Positions 1-8,934 of a DNA stretch of 64,000 nucleotides are shown here, piece after piece. This DNA comes from Nocardia ninae NBRC 108245. GTDB lineage: Bacteria; Actinomycetota; Actinomycetes; Mycobacteriales; Mycobacteriaceae. The notes beneath the pieces are model-generated. The model had not been told where the DNA came from. It worked only from the letters and a program-made list of their open reading frames with translations, and did not search any database. The first letter of the stretch is position 1. Every line of letters begins with the position of its first letter. The stretch lies in assembly GCF_007990755.1 (NCBI RefSeq), contig NZ_BJXA01000010.1, positions 101,066 through 165,065 of the forward strand, written 5' to 3'. Made by a program: the position numbers and the translations under genes.

Positions 1-1337
1 CCCATTGACCGTCTGCAACAGCTGCCGATTAGGCTCGTCGGCACCGCGCAACCGGAAGCACACCAGTGAAAGCGGATGCGGGGCCATCAGTTCGAAGCGG
101 TCATCAGCAGCCACCCATGTGGCGAACTGTTGCGCCAGCGCGACACTGTGCCGAATATGCGCCCGCAGCCCTTCGACGCCGTAGCAGCGGATCACGGCCC
201 ACAGTTTGAGCGCGCGGAACCGCCGTCCCAGTGGTACCTGCCAGTCGCGATAGTCCACCACCGCGTCCGCCGCACTCACGTTGCTGCGCAGGTACTCTCG
301 CACCACCGAGAGGGCACCGACCAGTGCCGCGCGGTCGCGGACATAGCAGGCGTCGCAGTCGAAGGCGGTGAGCAGCCACTTGTGCGGATTCGTCGCGTAG
401 GAATCGGCGTAGTCGGCCACGCCGTGCTGGATCCAGCGCAGCTCCGGGCACACTGCGGCGACTCCCGCATAGGCGGCGTCGACGTGCAGCCAAGCGCCGA
501 ACTCGGCGCAGATCGGACCGATCCGGTCCACCGGGTCGATGGCGCTGGTCGAGGTCGTTCCGACGGTTGCCATCACCATCACCGAGGGAGGCCCGCCCGA
601 ACATCATCCGCGATCGCGGTCCGCAACGCCTCTGGGCACATCGATGAGTCCGCGCGAGTACCGATGAACCGGACCGCCGCTGTGCCGAGACCGGTGATGC
701 GCGCGGCTTTTTCCAGCGCCGAGTGCGCGTCGGTCGAGGTGTAGACGCGATAGCGCGCGCGGTCCACGCCCTCGGTCTGCACGCGACCCTCCGATGCCCG
801 GTGCAGCGCGGCGAGCAAGGCGACGAGGATCGCGCTGGACGCCGAGTCCTGGATGACGCCGCCGCCGCTGCCCGCGAAGGTGAAGCAGTCGGGCAGCCCG
901 AGCAGGCCGGCGAGCCAATCGAGCACGTGCTGTTCGAGTTCGGTGCAGGCGGGACTGGTCTGCCACATCATGCCCTGCACGCCGAGGCCGGCGGACAGTA
1001 GTTCCGCGAGCACCGCCGGGCCCGACGTGCTGGACGGGTAGTACGCGAAGAACCCAGGATGCTGCCAGTGCGTCAGCCCGGGAACCAGGATCGAGTCGAG
1101 ATCCGCCAGTACCGCGGTGAAGGGTTCGCCGGTCTCGGGTGGTGTGGCCGGCAGCCCGGCTCGCACCTGTCCGGGCGTTACCTGGGACAACACCGGCAGC
1201 GACGCCACCCGATCCCAGTAGTCGGCGACCCAGTCCACGACCGCGCGGCCGTGTCGGCGAAATTCCTCGGTGCTCATGTGGTCGGGCGCAGGCTGCATTC
1301 CTGGTATTCGATCCGGTGACCCGCGCGGATAGGCCAC
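1..1337 (-). pseudogene. PLP-dependent aromatic amino acid decarboxylase, frameshifted and cut by window edge
   Basis: Group II pyridoxal-phosphate decarboxylase (aromatic-L-amino-acid/DOPA decarboxylase type). The N-terminal part, 1337 down to about 579, reads as family sequence (WQHPGFFAYYPSS, then TSPACTELEQHVLDWL) but stops at 579-581. The continuation (VMVMATVGTTSTSAIDPVD, then LHVDAAYAG, SYATNPHKW with the PLP lysine codon at 379-381) lies in another minus frame that is open to base 1. Adding one base in the C/T-rich run at about 583-592 would rejoin the two parts, so this is a -1 frameshift, either a real pseudogene or a sequence error. Starts are possible at 1337, 1298 or 1277; the last gives the usual MSTEEFRR beginning. 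The 3' end lies outside the window. Confidence 0.85.
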
Positions 1338-1430
1338 GAACTGCGGAAAGTGCTGTCGGGCACCAAAGCTTCACGGATCGGAAACCTGCGGAAACCTGGA
1401 GTTCGGATCGGTCACGTAGGTTCACGCCTT

Positions 1431-1859
1431 ATGACTGGGGCGGGATCGACCTCGAAGCGGTTCGTGCACATCGTCGTTGTGGTGACCGCCGCGTTGGCGC
1501 TGATATTCGGGCTGTCCACGGGCGCGCCGGAGCAGGCGCGGCCGGTGCGGACGGATGAGTCGATCATGCTGGTCAGTGCCGCTGTCCCGCAGCGGGCCTG
1601 GGACACGCTGGCGCGGATCGACGCGGGCACGTGGCCGCCGAACGACGGTTCGGGCACCAAAGGTGGTGGGGTCTGGTCGAACCGGGAGGGGCGGCTGCCC
1701 GCTACCGACTCGGCGGGGAGCCGGATCGCTTACCAGGAGTGGGACGTCAATATAAAGAAGCCGGGGCAGACGCGCGACGCCGAACGCATTGTCACCGGCA
1801 GCGACCGATCCGCTTGGTACACCGGCGATCACTACGCCAGCTTCACTCGGATGCGCTGA
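1431..1859 (+). CDS. Secreted guanyl-preferring ribonuclease (RNase Sa/barnase family)
   Basis: Small extracellular microbial RNase that would cleave RNA after guanine through a 2',3'-cyclic phosphate. Residues 11-30 form a signal or anchor segment (FVHIVVVVTAALALIFGL). The RNase domain occupies about residues 55-142. Catalytic residues align with RNase Sa: Glu103 (YQEWDV), Arg119 (AERIV) and His134 (YTGDHYASF), with spacing 16 and 31 against 15 and 31 in RNase Sa. The Asn-Arg-Glu of GVWSNREGRLP matches the guanine-binding segment. ATG at 1431 is preferred over the upstream in-frame ATG at 1350 because the signal segment follows it. No barstar-like inhibitor gene is seen next to it, which fits an exported enzyme. 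Confidence 0.85.
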   Translation: MTGAGSTSKRFVHIVVVVTAALALIFGLSTGAPEQARPVRTDESIMLVSAAVPQRAWDTLARIDAGTWPPNDGSGTKGGGVWSNREGRLPATDSAGSRIAYQEWDVNIKKPGQTRDAERIVTGSDRSAWYTGDHYASFTRMR

Positions 1860-2304
1860 ATGGACTGGACCGGACCGCGGCTCGATTGGTAACCCGCCTT
1901 GACATGATGGGCTGGCTGATTTCGGGGTCTGCGGTGTGTCCGGCAACTGATCGGCATCCACTCGAATGGTGGGAAAGTAGCGTCGATTCGCCCCCCGCGC
2001 GGTAGCCCCGCACCTACGCTGGCGTGCAGTGAAAGCCGGCTCTCGTATCGTCTCGTAATCCGCGGCGACGCCCTCGGCTCAGATGGCGCTGGAGGCGTTG
2101 TCAGCCTGCGGAAGCGGGCGCTTGATCCCCCGCGTAGCGGCCGGTTGCAGCAATGCGGACGCACTCTTGCGTTCTTGCATCTGTAAGAGCATGATCCAGC
2201 TAGCCTAGTTGTGAACAACCGATCCGATGACCGGGATTACGGAATCGAGAGCCAATTATGTTGGTACAAAGCGTGTTGGTATCGGGCGCACTCGGGGTGA
2301 CACG
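1860..2304. other. Intergenic stretch without recognisable gene
   Basis: I see no conserved protein in either direction. A 128-codon minus ORF across it is Arg/Pro/Ser-rich with no family resemblance and is probably spurious. No clear terminator or RNA gene was found. Confidence 0.5.
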
Positions 2305-2748
2305 ATGAGTGCACCTACTGTGGGGGTACTGCCGACAGCTCCGCAATTATTGTGTGCCTTTCAAGGACGTCGTTTCCAAGATCGGGAAATGCTGCGTTCC
2401 GCGCATGCGCTCGCCGAACTGCATGCGCGCAGGCAGCAGGTGCGCGACACCGCATTGATCATCGAAATAGACTACCGCCGGGGTGAACTCGTCGACGAGA
2501 TCAATGACTGGATCGGCAAGGAAATGCCGCAGCATCGCAACGGCGCGTCGCTGCACACGGAAAGCCTCGGTGCGGTGGTGGACCGGATGGCACGCAGCTG
2601 GGTGGATGCGAACCAAGCCATTGACGTCTCGGGCGCGCGTAGCGACAATACCCATAAACATTGGTATCACCTGGCCGAACTTGTTGATGGGTACACTGAT
2701 CTGGTAACCGACGTGGCCGGTGGCCGGCGTCGATTGCCTGAGCAGTGA
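2305..2748 (+). CDS. DUF4254 domain protein
   Basis: Protein of 147 residues with the actinobacterial DUF4254 pattern: LPTAPQLL near the N-terminus, a central LAELHARR and IEIDYRRGELVDEIN, and HWYHLAELVDGYTDLV near the C-terminus. It looks all-helical, with no signal peptide or membrane segment. Function is unknown. ATG 2305 is chosen because a GGGG-type ribosome binding site lies just upstream and the extension to 2227 does not look like protein. It stands alone, convergent with the large gene that follows. Confidence 0.7.
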   Translation: MSAPTVGVLPTAPQLLCAFQGRRFQDREMLRSAHALAELHARRQQVRDTALIIEIDYRRGELVDEINDWIGKEMPQHRNGASLHTESLGAVVDRMARSWVDANQAIDVSGARSDNTHKHWYHLAELVDGYTDLVTDVAGGRRRLPEQ

Positions 2749-2902
2749 TCTTCTCGACCGATGTTCTCACCGCGATAGTGACACTGCCCCGACAGCGTCG
2801 CTTGCCAAAAAGGGCGACGTTCAGCGTAGTCATCCGACCAGTGACTTTCTCTGAATGATCACGTCGTCACAGTGACGGCGGGCGCAACGGGGCGCCCCGC
2901 CC

Positions 2903-2935
2903 GGCGTGCCGCGTGGTCGACTGGCGCGGCACGCC
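2903..2935. terminator. Stem-loop between convergent genes
   Basis: Perfect 11-bp inverted repeat (GGCGTGCCGCG / CGCGGCACGCC) with an 11-nt loop between the DUF4254 gene and the HEAT-repeat gene, which converge here. There is no T-tract. It could serve both strands. Confidence 0.55.
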
Positions 2936-2958
2936 CGCTGGAATCTCATTCGCCGCAA

Positions 2959-5900
2959 TCATTCGGCAATAGTGAAGATTTCGTGCGCCGCCACCCGGAC
3001 GCTGCTCTGTCCATGCGTCCGCATCCGGGTGAGTAGCTCCGCCCAGGCGGGCGTCCAGCCGAAGTGACTGCCGCACTGCGCGATCAACGCCAACGCGGCC
3101 AGCGCGACCGCGCTGTCCACGTCCACGGACAACTCGCGCGCCACCCGCGTCATGGTGTCGGCATCGACCATCTGCCCGCTGCGGGACAGCCGCGTGCGCA
3201 ACTGTTCGGCCGGATAGACCACCAGAGCGCCGCGGGCGAATCCGCACGCCTGCCGGATCGACCGCACGCTCGAATCGACGTCGGCCCAACGGATTTGGGT
3301 CACCAGCAGATCGATCGCGAACCGGCGCCACTGCGGTTCGACCGCCAGCCGTTCGGCCACGGCGACCGCCGTCTCGCGCGCCGCATCGGACACACCGGCC
3401 GAGCTACCCAGATTCCCCAGCAGCGTCGAGAGTCGTTGCCGGGCAGGGAGATCCCGGCCCGCGATGACGACATCCTCGGCGGCGAGCAGCCGATCCACCG
3501 CCGCGGGCACCGCCGCCCGGAAGTCGCTGGCGACGAGCACGCGCGCGGCATGCCGCCAGAGTCCCGTCTCGCTGAGGTCGGCGAGCCGGTGCACCAGCAT
3601 GTCGCCGGTATCGGCGGGTGCCCAGCGCTGCCAGCCGCCGAGGACCCGCATCGCCTCGGTGGCGAGCTGGACGTCGGCGCCGCCCGCCATCTCGCGCACC
3701 AGCCCGGCCATCCTGCGCCGCTGCGGGATCGGTAGCAGGGCGGGGACGAGATTCAATGCCTCACCCGCCACCGCCGGGTCGCGGGACGCCGCATCGAGGA
3801 TCTGCCAGGCGTCCTCGTGGTCGAGCAGCCAGCGGCACGCGAAGACGACCGCGCGCCGGACATCCCGGTGCTGGTCCGGGCGGTCCCAGATCGCCCGGAG
3901 GACGGCCATCACCTCCGGCGCGTGCAGCGCGGCGAGCAGCCGCACGCCCTCCTTCCGGGAGGTGATCTTCGGGGAATCGAGCAGCGGTGTGAGCGCGGCC
4001 GCGAGCCGATCCGGGGCGATGCTCCTGGCCCGGGAAGCGATGCCGCTCACCGCGACTCGCGCTCGATCGGAGTCCACGTACCTGCTGAGCACGCCGATCG
4101 CGGCCTCGGCCTCGGTGCTGCGGCCGAGCGCGGTGAGCGCCGCCTCGGCCACCGTGAGCTCCGGGTGATCGGTGTAGCCGACGAGGCGAGCGAAGCTGCC
4201 GGGCAGCCGGCCCAATCGGCGCACCGCCCAGGCCTTCTCCCACGGCGAGGACTCCTTGGCGCGCACCAGCGCGATGAGCGCTCGCGCGTACAACTCGACC
4301 TGTCGTGCGGTCCAGCCGCCGAAGCCTTCCGAAAAGTCGGGCACCAGGCGCACTTTCGGCGCGATGAAGCGCCCCGGTGTGGCGCCGTTGAGCACCGTGT
4401 CGAGCAGGTCGGTGCGGCGCGTGGCGATCAAGTGCTGCACTCGGGGGAGCGAGATGAGCGAGCGGTCCCGGTTCAGCAGCGTGGTGAGCTGCTCGTCGCG
4501 GGTGGCCGGGTCGGCCAGTACCAGGTCGACCGCGCGGTGGATGACGGAGTCGTTGCGAGCGCTGCACGCCCGGAGCAGCAACTGCTGTAGCGGCACAACG
4601 TTCCAGGCGCGCTTGTTCAGGCCCTGGGCCAAGTCGAGGGCCAGCCCCCATTCGTCGCGCACCGCATCGCCGTCCAGTCGCCGGCGCAGTGCGGTGCAGA
4701 GCCGCTGTTCCGCGCCGCGCGGCAGATCGCGGTCCAGATCCCATAGCGGTAGTGAGACAGCCTGTGCCGCGAGGGTTTCGATCAATCGCAGTGCCGCCTC
4801 GGTGTAGGCCGGATCGGCGGCTCTGGCGCCGTGCACCAGCAGCGTGCGGGCCATGGTGCCCACCGCGCCGGTGGTCATGGCGGATCGATCGCGGGCTTGC
4901 AGCGCGTCCGTACCGAGTCCCTCCAGCGCGGGTAGGTGTTCGGTGCGCAACAGGGTGGGTGGGATCTGGTTGATCGCTTGTAAAGCTGTGCGCCGCACCG
5001 GGTCCTGTTCGTTGCGTAGCCGACGCATTGCCTCGAACAATGCACCGACCACCGCGGGGTCGCGACTGCCGATCGCCGCGGCCACCAGCAGCGGATAGGC
5101 TTGCGCGCGCTCGTCGGCGGTCGGGCGGCGGATGCTCTCGCGCAGCACGGGTTCGGCTTCCGCCCACGGGAGCCGGGCGATCAGCCGCTCGCGAACCGGC
5201 CGATCATCGGATCCGCCTCGGCGCGAGAGCAATTCGCGGGCCAGCGTGGCGCGGTCGTGCCGGGGCAGGCTGTCGAGGGCGTCGAGATCCACCTGCGCGG
5301 CGTCGACGCCGGGCCGGATGAAGACCCGCCGCACCGGTTCGAGGCGCCGGCTCGGCGGCAGGACATGCAGGAAATGCCGTTGGTGATAACCCGAATACGC
5401 GGCGCACACGGCGATCAGGCGCTCGTCGGGGAGCTCGCGCAACGCCGTGAACAGCGCACGCCCGGCCAGGCAGGTGCCGCGCCCGCTCGGATGCAGGATC
5501 AGTTCGACGACGGCATCGGTGTTGTGCCGAGCCAGCTTCCCCGCGACGGCATGCAATCCGTAGGGCTGCACGTACCGAACCGCTTGTGCGGCGAGGGCGA
5601 GCAGGCGGTCCGGGTCCCGCAGCGCGAAGCTGCTCGCACCGGCGGCAATGCGCGGCCACAGCTCGGGCCAGTCGGATTCGCCCGCCTGCGCCGCGAGGTC
5701 CGATAGGTAGGTGAGCACCACTTCGGTGTGCCTGCGGCCCAACGTCTGCCAGTTGGGCGCCGCGTACGCGAACTCTGGCAGGTGCTCGGTGACGAGCGGC
5801 GTCGAGCAATACGACAGGACGCGCACCGCCTCCGCGTCACCGAAGCGGCGTCGGATCTCCGGCAGCAGAGCGTCGGCGAGAGCCGCACTGTGTTTACGGC

Positions 5901-6252
5901 GCCCGATCGCGCGATACAGCATTGTTCGCGTCCGGTGCGCCATCCGTGGCAATCGGTCGACCAGGACCGGTGGCTCGACGCCGATCCGGACCAGCGCGAC
6001 GATGGCCCGGGACACGAACTCCTGCTCGGCCGAGTCCATTTGGCCGACAAGGTGATCACGGTCGACGGCGATCGCGGCGAGGTGAATCGAGAGGACCCGC
6101 TCGTAATGACCGCGCCCGGCCAGATCGGTCAGCAGTGCGCGGAGCTCCGCGGTGCCCGCCAACCGCAATGCCACCGTCGCGAGGGCCCGGCGCCGCTGCG
6201 GCGCGGACAACGGTTCGAGGTCCTTCACTAGCTTCGTCGCCGGTGCTGCCAT
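2959..6252 (-). CDS. Large HEAT-repeat-like protein of unknown function
   Basis: Protein of 1,097 residues built almost wholly of paired amphipathic helices with the Ala/Leu/Arg spacing of HEAT/ARM repeats, for example AEAALTALGRSTEAEAAIGVLSR and RKEGVRLLAALHAPEVMAVL. No catalytic domain, signal peptide or membrane segment was recognised. Such solenoids usually serve as protein-binding scaffolds, but no partner is evident. GGAAAGG about 11 bases upstream supports the ATG at 6252. It is monocistronic, convergent with DUF4254 and codirectional with the DUF4126 gene 144 bases upstream. Confidence 0.65.
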   Translation of the reverse strand: MAAPATKLVKDLEPLSAPQRRRALATVALRLAGTAELRALLTDLAGRGHYERVLSIHLAAIAVDRDHLVGQMDSAEQEFVSRAIVALVRIGVEPPVLVDRLPRMAHRTRTMLYRAIGRRKHSAALADALLPEIRRRFGDAEAVRVLSYCSTPLVTEHLPEFAYAAPNWQTLGRRHTEVVLTYLSDLAAQAGESDWPELWPRIAAGASSFALRDPDRLLALAAQAVRYVQPYGLHAVAGKLARHNTDAVVELILHPSGRGTCLAGRALFTALRELPDERLIAVCAAYSGYHQRHFLHVLPPSRRLEPVRRVFIRPGVDAAQVDLDALDSLPRHDRATLARELLSRRGGSDDRPVRERLIARLPWAEAEPVLRESIRRPTADERAQAYPLLVAAAIGSRDPAVVGALFEAMRRLRNEQDPVRRTALQAINQIPPTLLRTEHLPALEGLGTDALQARDRSAMTTGAVGTMARTLLVHGARAADPAYTEAALRLIETLAAQAVSLPLWDLDRDLPRGAEQRLCTALRRRLDGDAVRDEWGLALDLAQGLNKRAWNVVPLQQLLLRACSARNDSVIHRAVDLVLADPATRDEQLTTLLNRDRSLISLPRVQHLIATRRTDLLDTVLNGATPGRFIAPKVRLVPDFSEGFGGWTARQVELYARALIALVRAKESSPWEKAWAVRRLGRLPGSFARLVGYTDHPELTVAEAALTALGRSTEAEAAIGVLSRYVDSDRARVAVSGIASRARSIAPDRLAAALTPLLDSPKITSRKEGVRLLAALHAPEVMAVLRAIWDRPDQHRDVRRAVVFACRWLLDHEDAWQILDAASRDPAVAGEALNLVPALLPIPQRRRMAGLVREMAGGADVQLATEAMRVLGGWQRWAPADTGDMLVHRLADLSETGLWRHAARVLVASDFRAAVPAAVDRLLAAEDVVIAGRDLPARQRLSTLLGNLGSSAGVSDAARETAVAVAERLAVEPQWRRFAIDLLVTQIRWADVDSSVRSIRQACGFARGALVVYPAEQLRTRLSRSGQMVDADTMTRVARELSVDVDSAVALAALALIAQCGSHFGWTPAWAELLTRMRTHGQSSVRVAAHEIFTIAE

Positions 6253-6396
6253 TCGTCGACCGCCAACCTTTCCTCGGGTGTCGCGGGATCACCCCGTGGT
6301 CGTTGTGAGGATATGTCGCGCACACCGGGTTTCGCGGAACGAGCTCGAATCGACGGCCGGCACCGGGTTTTTCGCCGGCGATGCGCCGTCCGGGGT

Positions 6397-6993
6397 TCAG
6401 GTCGCGGCGGCGGTCCGCGCCGCCCTGCGCTGTCGGCGGCGGCGCAGATAGCGGCGGATGCGGGTGGCGAGGAAGGTCACCAGGATCAAGCCGATCAGCA
6501 GCAGAATGCCCGCGATGATGGCCGCGGGCAGCGGGTGGAAGATGGCCAGGGTGATGATGCCCGCGACGGAGATGTCCTCCGCGGTGCTCGTCACGATGTT
6601 GCTCGCCGGTTCGGGCGAGGTGTTGATCGCCATTCGAGTCCCGGCCTTCACCAGATGACTCGCCAAAGCGGTGACGCCGCCGACCGCGCCCGCGGCCAGC
6701 TCGGACAGCGAACCGTCCTGTCCCGCAAGCAATGCCGCGACGACGGCGCCCGAGGCGGGCCGGACCACGGTGTGTAGCGCATCCCAGAAGGAATCGAAGT
6801 ACGGGATCTTGTCGGCGACCGCCTCGATCGCGAACAGCACTGCGGCGGCGATCAGCACGTCGGTGCGTTGCAGTGCCTCGGGCACCGAATCGGTCAGGCC
6901 GGTGCGACCGAACAGGCCGAGCAGCAACACGACGGCGTAAGCGTTGACGCCGCTCGCCCAGCTCGCGGTGAAGATCAGGGGAAGTGCTGACAC
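6397..6993 (-). CDS. DUF4126 family membrane protein
   Basis: Protein of 198 residues with four or five hydrophobic segments. It has the DUF4126 signatures: ASGVNAYAVVLLLGL at the N-terminus, ADKIPYFDSFWDALHTVVRPASGA in the middle and a C-terminal membrane span followed by a basic Arg-rich tail. Function unknown; presumably in the cytoplasmic membrane. GTG start at 6993, with AGGATGG about eight bases upstream. The neighbours give no pathway clue. Confidence 0.75.
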   Translation of the reverse strand: MSALPLIFTASWASGVNAYAVVLLLGLFGRTGLTDSVPEALQRTDVLIAAAVLFAIEAVADKIPYFDSFWDALHTVVRPASGAVVAALLAGQDGSLSELAAGAVGGVTALASHLVKAGTRMAINTSPEPASNIVTSTAEDISVAGIITLAIFHPLPAAIIAGILLLIGLILVTFLATRIRRYLRRRRQRRAARTAAAT

Positions 6994-7051
6994 GTCGCCA
7001 TCCTAGGTCGAGACCCGGCCACCCGCCCTGACCACCGCAAACCCGCGCGCC

Positions 7052-7111
7052 GCCGCACACCTCCCGGTCACGCATGCCGTTGCGAGTGCGAGAAATCAGG
7101 AGATGTGCGGC
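7052..7111. repeat. Degenerate copy of dispersed palindromic repeat
   Basis: Third and most diverged member of the family at 8845 and 18563. The right arm (GAGAAATCAGGAGATGTGCGGC) keeps the GAAATCAG..GTGTGCGGC pattern. The left arm keeps GCCGCACAC and then diverges. It starts right after the stop of the permease gene at 7115. Confidence 0.6.
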
Positions 7112-7114
7112 CGG

Positions 7115-7912
7115 TCAGCGCAGGGCGGCGCGGCTGCGCAGGCGGCCGAGCAGGACCAGCGCCAGCAGGGTGACCAGCACGAGCAGCGTGGTGCTCGCGG
7201 CCGCGTCGAACACCTCGCCGCGGTCGGTCTGGGCGAAGATGCCCACCGGCAGGGTCTTCCAGGTGGCCGGGTAGACCATGATGGTGGCGCCGAGCTCGCC
7301 CATGGACAGCGCGACGGCGAGTCCGGCTGCCGCGCCGAGCGCCGGGAGCAGCAGCGGCAGCGTGACCTGGCAGAGCACCCGGATCGGGCCGGCACCGAGG
7401 GATTCGGCGGCCTGGCGGTAGCCGGGGTCGATGCGGTCCAGCGCGGCGGCGACCGCGCTGAAGGCGTAGGCCAGCACGAGCACCGAATGTGCCAGGATGA
7501 CAATCCATTTGGTGCCGCCGAGCAGCACCGGTCGCTCGTTGAACGCGATCAGCACTCCGAGGCCGATGGCCACCGACGGGACCGCGACCGGCAGATGGAA
7601 CACCGCGTCGGTACAGCGCCGCCACCAGCTCGGTGCCTCGCGCGCCGCCAAGGCCGCCCAGGTGCCGAGGACCAGTGAGACGGCGCCGGCCAGCAGCGCG
7701 GTCTGCAAACTGACCGAGAGGCTGGCGGCCTGCTCGCCGGACAATGCGCGCTCGAAGTTGGCGAAGCCCAGGTCCGATGGCAGCGGGCCGGTCCAGTGCC
7801 CGGCGAGGGCGGCCGCGATCACGGTGGCGATCGGCGCGACGAACACCACGAACACCACGAGGGCGAACACGGCGAGCACCGCGACCCGGCCGCGTCTGGT
7901 CCACATCAGCAT
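7115..7912 (-). CDS. Phosphonate-type ABC transporter permease (PhnV-like)
   Basis: Inner-membrane permease of 265 residues with six predicted membrane segments. The EAA loop (ESLGAGPIRVLCQVTLPLLLPAL) contacts the ATPase. It resembles the second permease of the 2-aminoethylphosphonate PhnSTUV importer, a branch of the iron/spermidine permeases. It is the last gene of the operon, with only a few bases to the first permease gene. Substrate is inferred from the phosphonate-degrading enzymes in the same operon; a polyamine or Fe(III) importer is the alternative. Confidence 0.75.
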   Translation of the reverse strand: MLMWTRRGRVAVLAVFALVVFVVFVAPIATVIAAALAGHWTGPLPSDLGFANFERALSGEQAASLSVSLQTALLAGAVSLVLGTWAALAAREAPSWWRRCTDAVFHLPVAVPSVAIGLGVLIAFNERPVLLGGTKWIVILAHSVLVLAYAFSAVAAALDRIDPGYRQAAESLGAGPIRVLCQVTLPLLLPALGAAAGLAVALSMGELGATIMVYPATWKTLPVGIFAQTDRGEVFDAAASTTLLVLVTLLALVLLGRLRSRAALR

Positions 7913-7916
7913 CGGT

Positions 7917-8810
7917 TCAGTTCTCCTTCTGGGCCGTGAACCGGGCGAAAACCAGCCGGTACCCGACGTACAGCGTGAGCGAGAGCAGCACCTGCACCGA
8001 GGCGAGCACCGCGGCGCCGGGCAGATCGAAGGTGACGATGCCGCGGGTGTAGATCAGCGCGGGCAGCGTGATCACGCCCTTGGCTCCGGTGAAGAGCACG
8101 ATGCCGAACTCGTTGAGCGTCAACAGCAATACCAGGCTGCCGCCCGCCGCGAGCGCGGGCCACGCCTCGGGCAGCACCACCTGGCGCAGCACCCGCCACG
8201 GTGATGCGCCGAGACTCGCCGCCACGTCGAGCTGTTCGCGCGGTAGTTGGGCGAACGCGGCGAGCAGCGGGCGCACGACGAAGGGCGTGAAGAAGGTGAT
8301 CTCGGCCAGGATCACGCCGAGCGGGGTGCTCAGGAAGTTCAGTGCGGGTTCGTTTTTCCCGGTGATGTTCGTGATCAGCGCGTTGACCGCGCCTGCCGTG
8401 CCGTAGAGGAACGTGAAGGCCAGGGTGATGAGAAACGACGGCAGCGTCAGCACGGTGTCGATGAGCCTGCCCACCACCTGCGACCCGGGAAACGGCACAA
8501 ACGCCAGCACGATCGCCAGAAACGCGCCGAGTATCAGGCAGCCCGCGGTCGAGCTGACCGCGATGAACACCGTGCGCCACAACGCATTACGGAACGATTC
8601 GGAACCCAGCACCTGCGACCAGACCGAGGTGCCGCGCCCGGTCGGGGTCACCGTGGATTCGGCGAGGACCCGCACGATCGGGTACACGGCGATGAACAGC
8701 ACCACCAGCAATGGGGGCAGGCTCCACAGCACCGGCTTCCAGTTACGTTGCCGCGGAGGTTTCGGCCGCTCAGGCGCGGCGACCGGCGCGAGTACCGCAG
8801 GCGTGCTCAT
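7917..8810 (-). CDS. Phosphonate-type ABC transporter permease (PhnU-like)
   Basis: First permease, 297 residues from the ATG at 8810 (MSTPAVLAP). The upstream extension to 8873 is rejected because it is encoded by the palindromic repeat. The N-terminus is proline-rich and cytoplasmic, then six membrane segments, with the EAA loop near ASLGASPWRVLRQVVLPEAW. It pairs with the downstream permease as the membrane channel of the importer. Confidence 0.75.
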   Translation of the reverse strand: MSTPAVLAPVAAPERPKPPRQRNWKPVLWSLPPLLVVLFIAVYPIVRVLAESTVTPTGRGTSVWSQVLGSESFRNALWRTVFIAVSSTAGCLILGAFLAIVLAFVPFPGSQVVGRLIDTVLTLPSFLITLAFTFLYGTAGAVNALITNITGKNEPALNFLSTPLGVILAEITFFTPFVVRPLLAAFAQLPREQLDVAASLGASPWRVLRQVVLPEAWPALAAGGSLVLLLTLNEFGIVLFTGAKGVITLPALIYTRGIVTFDLPGAAVLASVQVLLSLTLYVGYRLVFARFTAQKEN

Positions 8811-8844
8811 GCTCGGCCGCCTCTGCGCGGTTGTCTCGCCGACA

Positions 8845-8920
8845 TGCCGCACACTCCTTGATTTCCCGCACATGGAATCGCATGCGATTGCGTATGCGGG
8901 AAATCAGAAAGTGTGCGGCA
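8845..8920. repeat. Dispersed palindromic repeat, copy 1
   Basis: A 76-bp near-perfect palindrome. The outer 26-base arms (TGCCGCACACT..GATTTCCCGCA and its complement) match at 23 of 26 positions. The centre holds the perfect palindrome AATCGCATGCGATT. It lies between the ATPase and permease genes, both on the minus strand. It matches the copy at 18563-18637 at about 67 of 75 positions. Confidence 0.85.
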
Positions 8921-8934
8921 ACTCTGACTGCGCC

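Noticed and set aside
1832-2218. Minus-strand ORF of 128 codons
   Set aside because: Composition looks random (Arg/Ser/Pro), no motif; it overlaps the end of the RNase gene.
8811-8873. N-terminal extension of the PhnU-like permease
   Set aside because: The added residues come from the palindromic repeat; the ATG at 8810 begins the protein proper.
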